DNA of 48,056 nt from Balneolales bacterium. GTDB lineage: Bacteria; Bacteroidota; Rhodothermia; Balneolales; Cyclonatronaceae. A program made the position numbers and the translations under genes. Every line of letters starts with the position of its first letter. Positions within the stretch are counted from its first letter, which is position 1. Positions 44,887-48,056 of this stretch are shown in pieces. The notes below the pieces were generated by a model that made no database searches, was not told where the DNA came from, and saw only the letters and a program-made list of their open reading frames with translations. The stretch is from NCBI GenBank assembly GCA_020832405.1, contig JAFIET010000019.1, positions 1-48,056 on the forward strand. The letters are read 5' to 3'.

Positions 44887-46809
44887 ATGGGGATTCAAAA
44901 CATAGCAATTGCAACTAACCCGGAAGCCCGGAAGGTTTTTCTGCGGCACCTGATCGATGACGTTCAGGCGCTGCAGCAAATGCTCGATGAAGAGCTGTTC
45001 GAATCGGGCATTACCCGCATCGGGGCGGAGCAGGAGTTCTGCCTGGTGAACAGTTTCTACAAACCCTCGCGCAACAACCTGCGGGTGCTGGAAACCATCG
45101 GCGACCGCCATTTTACGACCGAGCTCGCCCGCTACAATCTGGAAATCAACCTCGATCCGGTAGAACTGAAAGCGGGCGCCATCGACGGAATGGCCGCACA
45201 GCTGAAGGAAATGCTGGAAAAGGCAGACCGCGGAGCAGCGCTTCACGGCGAGAAGGTAGTTTTGGCCGGCATACTGCCTTCCATCGATTACCGCTGCGTG
45301 CAGCTCGATTACCTCACCCCGCGCGACCGCTACCGCGCCCTCGACACCATGCTCAAAAACCTGCGGGGCGGCGAATTCGAGCTCAATATTTCGGGCGTTG
45401 ATGAGCTCATCATCAAGCACCGCAACATTCTGTTTGAGGCCTGCAACACGAGCTTTCAGATGCACTATCAGGTCAACCCCGCTGAGTTCGTGCAAAAATA
45501 CAACTGGGCGCAGGCCATCGCGGGCCCGGTGCTGTCGGTCTGCACCAACTCGCCCCTGCTCATCGGCCGGCAGCTGTGGGCCGAAACGCGCATCCCGCTG
45601 TTTCAGCAGAGCATCGATACGCGCAGCATCGGCTTCCACATGCGGGAGCGGCAGCAGCGGGTTACTTTCGGCAACAAGTGGATTTCGGTGCCCACCGATG
45701 TGTACAAGAGCGACATCGCCCGGCATACGATTTTATTTTCGACCGATATCGAAAAGAGCTCGCTTCAGGTACTGCGGGAAGGCGGCATACCCAAACTTCG
45801 GGCGCTGATGCTGCACAACGGCACCGTTTACAAGTGGAACCGCCCCTGCTACGGCGTGAGCGGCGGCGTGCCGCACCTGCGTATCGAGAACCGCTACCTG
45901 CCTTCCGGACCAACACAGGCCGATGAAATGGCGAATATGGCATTCTGGGCCGGCCTGATGCACGGCATGCCCGAGCGCTACTCGGAAATTGAAAAAATGA
46001 TGCCTTTCGAGCACGCCAAAGAGAATTTCCAGAAGGCGGCCATGTGGGGCATCGGCAGCATTATGTGGTGGGAGGGTGAGCACATCGCAGCTAAGCGCCT
46101 GGTAACTGATAAACTGATCCCCATTGCCGACGAAGGTCTCGCCAAAGCCGGCGTGCCGGAAGAAGAGCGCTTCCGCTGGCTGAGCATCGTGCTGCGGCGC
46201 ACGGCAAGCTACCACACCGGCTCCCGCTGGATGCTCGGCAGCTTTCGCAAGCTGCGCAAAGATCTCAGCCGCGACGAAGCCTGCACCGCGCTCACGGCCA
46301 TTCTGTACAAGCGGCAGCAGTCAGGCGAGGTGGTAAGCAAGTGGAAAACCGCCGAAACCAAAGAGCTGGAAGGCATCCGCATGCGCTACGAAATTGCGGG
46401 CAACGCCATGACAACCGACCTCATTACCGTGCAGGAGCACGACCTTGCCGATATGGTACAGCGCATTATGAGCTGGCGCAACATCCGGCACCTGCCGGTT
46501 GAAGACAACGACGGCCGCCTGCTCGGGCTCATCACCAAGGCCGGGCTTACCGCCTGGCTGCAGGCCAACCCCGATCAGCCGTTTGCAACCGCAGCCGACG
46601 TAATGCAGCGCGATCCGCTCACCATCTCTGCCGGCATGGAAATCGAGGCCGCCCTCGACCTCATGGAGCGCAACAACCTGAGCTGCCTGCCGGTTGTTAC
46701 CGAAGGCCTGCTCGCGGGCCTCATCACCGATAAAGACGCAGCGAAAATCCGCTCCCGGCACCGTCTGATCAGCGATAATGAGGATAATGACACCACACCT
46801 GAAGGATGA
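44887..46809 (+). CDS. Glutamate-cysteine-ligase-like enzyme fused to a CBS-domain pair
   Basis: A 640-residue two-part protein. Residues about 35-420 resemble GCS2-type glutamate-cysteine/carboxylate-amine ligases: SGITRIGAEQEFCLVNSF, FTTELARYNLEINLDPVEL, ALMLHNGTVYKWNRPCYG, and VPHLRIENRYLPSGPTQAD. Residues about 505-556 and 572-625 form two CBS motifs (MTTDLITVQEHDLADMVQ, RHLPVEDNDGRLLGLITKAG; VMQRDPLTISAGMEIEAAL, LSCLPVVTEGLLAGLITDK). CBS pairs commonly bind adenine nucleotides, so allosteric control of the ligase is plausible. Substrate is unproven: gamma-glutamylcysteine or another amide product. The start ATG has GGAGG seven bases upstream. It is a single gene behind a leader with two inverted repeats, convergent with tyrA. 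Confidence 0.85.
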   Translation: MGIQNIAIATNPEARKVFLRHLIDDVQALQQMLDEELFESGITRIGAEQEFCLVNSFYKPSRNNLRVLETIGDRHFTTELARYNLEINLDPVELKAGAIDGMAAQLKEMLEKADRGAALHGEKVVLAGILPSIDYRCVQLDYLTPRDRYRALDTMLKNLRGGEFELNISGVDELIIKHRNILFEACNTSFQMHYQVNPAEFVQKYNWAQAIAGPVLSVCTNSPLLIGRQLWAETRIPLFQQSIDTRSIGFHMRERQQRVTFGNKWISVPTDVYKSDIARHTILFSTDIEKSSLQVLREGGIPKLRALMLHNGTVYKWNRPCYGVSGGVPHLRIENRYLPSGPTQADEMANMAFWAGLMHGMPERYSEIEKMMPFEHAKENFQKAAMWGIGSIMWWEGEHIAAKRLVTDKLIPIADEGLAKAGVPEEERFRWLSIVLRRTASYHTGSRWMLGSFRKLRKDLSRDEACTALTAILYKRQQSGEVVSKWKTAETKELEGIRMRYEIAGNAMTTDLITVQEHDLADMVQRIMSWRNIRHLPVEDNDGRLLGLITKAGLTAWLQANPDQPFATAADVMQRDPLTISAGMEIEAALDLMERNNLSCLPVVTEGLLAGLITDKDAAKIRSRHRLISDNEDNDTTPEG

Positions 46810-46860
46810 TGGGGTGTTGTATCAGGGTGATGCGCACCGCGCCCTTAGACTGCTTCCGGC

Positions 46861-47985
46861 TTAGCCGAAACGGTCGGCGAGCCGGTTGATGAGGTAGCCG
46901 CTCTCCCGAAGCGCCTGCGGACCAAATTCCCCGAAGAAGTCGGTCGCGGCTTCAAATTCACGGATGAATTTTTCCTTGTCGCCGGTCTGCACCATTTCCG
47001 AAAGCTGCGTGTGGTGGGCGAGGAAATCGGTAAGCAGCTGCCGCCGCTCGCTATCGGAGAACACGATATCGGCATAGAGGCGGGCATCCTGCGCAAAAAT
47101 GCGGCCGGTCATCATCAGCTCGGCGCGGTAAATGGGGCTGCTGTAATCGAGCATGTCTTCGGGGCGCAGGTCGAGGCGGTTCATAAACGACGCATGAAGC
47201 AGGGCCACAAAGTGCCGCAGGCCCTGCACGAGATGCATGGCGCGGTCGTGAATACCGGCATCGGCCCTTTTGATGCGCATCCCCCAAAGCTCAAACTGAC
47301 GGATCAGCCATTCTGAAGCATCAGGCTGCCGGCCTTCACAAACCACCATGAGCTGTCGCGAAACCTGCCGCACATCGGGGCCGTGCATGGGGTGCAGCCC
47401 CACAACCGGGCCGGCGTGTGCCTGTGTCATGGCCGCTACATAGTCAGCCTTCAGGCTGGTGAAATCGCACAGCAGCTGCTCCGGGCTCATGAAGCGCGCC
47501 ACACGGGCGATCACATCTTTGGTAAGGTTGATGGGCACCGTGATCAGAACCACATCGGCGCCCTCAATCAAAGCTTTGGCACGCAGCCAATCGTTGCGGT
47601 CGAGCGTGCGCACCACATGACCGCTTTTCCTGGCCAAACCGGCGTACAGCCAGCCCATGCCGCCTTCCCCGCCCACAATAAGCCAGGTTTTGGGCTCAGC
47701 AGTGGCGCTTGGAAAAGTAGCCTCAGACTGATTTGCGCGGGAGGCGCTCATCATCATCCTTAAAAAATCTTCTGCCCAGTCCGGGTCGATGCCGAGTTCT
47801 TCGGCCTGTGTGCGGAAACGGTCGGTTTTCTCCTGTTCGCGGCCGGCAACGTAAACCGGCACTTTGGTCTGCCGTTTGGCCTGCACCACCTGCCCGATTA
47901 CTTCCTGACGTTCGGCGAGCAGGCGCAGCACGGCTTCGTCAATTTGATCGAGCTTTTTGCGCAGCTCTTCGAGGGGTTGACTCAT
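46861..47985 (-). CDS. tyrA: Chorismate mutase / prephenate dehydrogenase (T-protein)
   Basis: A 374-residue bifunctional enzyme, nearly the length of E. coli TyrA. The chorismate mutase domain is 1-90 (LRKKLDQIDEAVLRLLAERQ, VPVYVAGREQEKTDR). The dehydrogenase Rossmann part starts near 105 (TWLIVGGEGGMGWLYAGLAR), with LITVPINLTKDV, VVGLHPMHGPDV and the helical domain LVQGLRHFVALLHASF, then SSPIYRAELMMTGRIFAQD. It makes 4-hydroxyphenylpyruvate for tyrosine synthesis in the cytoplasm. The start is ATG at 47985, which matches the family N-terminus; an upstream Met at 48036 would add 17 polar residues with no homology. It is a single gene, with its promoter in the last 70 bp of the window. Confidence 0.95.
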   Translation of the reverse strand: MSQPLEELRKKLDQIDEAVLRLLAERQEVIGQVVQAKRQTKVPVYVAGREQEKTDRFRTQAEELGIDPDWAEDFLRMMMSASRANQSEATFPSATAEPKTWLIVGGEGGMGWLYAGLARKSGHVVRTLDRNDWLRAKALIEGADVVLITVPINLTKDVIARVARFMSPEQLLCDFTSLKADYVAAMTQAHAGPVVGLHPMHGPDVRQVSRQLMVVCEGRQPDASEWLIRQFELWGMRIKRADAGIHDRAMHLVQGLRHFVALLHASFMNRLDLRPEDMLDYSSPIYRAELMMTGRIFAQDARLYADIVFSDSERRQLLTDFLAHHTQLSEMVQTGDKEKFIREFEAATDFFGEFGPQALRESGYLINRLADRFG

Positions 47986-48056
47986 TATTAAGTATGCACT
48001 CGTCTTATTTTTGTTGATGGGCGTCAAAGATAGCACATTTACAAGTAGCCTGCTCA

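Noticed and set aside
44773-45726. 317-codon minus-strand frame overlapping the ligase-CBS gene
   Set aside because: Antisense shadow; the plus-strand gene has a Shine-Dalgarno and clear domains.
47986-48036. Longer tyrA start
   Set aside because: The added 17 residues match nothing in the family; ATG at 47985 gives the standard length.
1-48056. CRISPR arrays, tRNA or rRNA genes, insertion sequences, prophage
   Set aside because: No regularly spaced repeats, no tRNA T-arm pattern in a cloverleaf context, no rRNA-like segment, no transposase or phage structural gene was seen.

Overview
The window reads as a chromosomal segment of a Gram-negative member of the Bacteroidota / Rhodothermota / Balneolota group, most likely Balneolota-like. 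The evidence is a protein with a C-terminal type IX secretion (T9SS) sorting domain, TPR-type sensor kinases, a DUF5117-type metalloprotease lipoprotein, a phosphate-selective-porin-like protein, a KorAB 2-oxoacid:ferredoxin oxidoreductase, a B12-dependent ribonucleotide reductase and frequent GC-rich hairpin terminators. The phylum is an inference from gene content. No rRNA or tRNA was seen that would fix the taxonomy. Most of the window is housekeeping and cell-envelope DNA, with a small accessory patch at about 12.4-13.9 kb.

Layout. 0-5.3 kb: a truncated BamA/TamA-type outer-membrane assembly protein (minus) divergent from a fused HyuA-HyuB (5-oxoprolinase-like) enzyme. 5.4-12.4 kb: three tandem paralogous lipoprotein-signal TPR histidine kinases with no response regulator beside them. 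12.4-13.9 kb: a two-gene nucleotidyltransferase-fold module resembling a toxin-antitoxin pair, whose second gene carries an in-frame stop. 14.2-18.2 kb: korAB and the divergent proC. 18.2-21.8 kb: a palindromic intergenic repeat and a large secreted LTD/CotH-kinase/T9SS protein. 22.2-28.3 kb: a DUF2207 membrane protein, a bacilliredoxin, a CBM9-like lipoprotein, superoxide dismutase and a divergent SthA-like flavoprotein that lacks both redox-disulfide cysteines. 28.4-32.5 kb: DUF429 protein, aspS, a small membrane protein and an orphan NarL-type response regulator. 32.8-41.8 kb, all minus: nrdJ, a metzincin-like lipoprotein protease, a porin and an RluA-type pseudouridine synthase. 42-48 kb: an outer-membrane barrel protein, spmA-spmB, a glutamate-cysteine-ligase-like enzyme fused to a CBS pair, and a chorismate mutase/prephenate dehydrogenase (tyrA).

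How the genes fit together. Central metabolism is represented by KorAB, ProC, TyrA and NrdJ. Redox defence is clustered (bacilliredoxin, SOD, SthA-like). Envelope biogenesis and secretion appear as BamA-like, porin, barrel, T9SS and lipoprotein genes. Signalling is represented by three kinases and one distant regulator. The best candidates for unusual biology are the kinase triplication, the cysteine-less SthA homologue, the ligase-CBS fusion with its double inverted-repeat leader, SpmA with an inserted soluble domain, and the interrupted nucleotidyltransferase module. I saw no CRISPR array, insertion sequence, prophage or clear-cut new multi-gene defence system.
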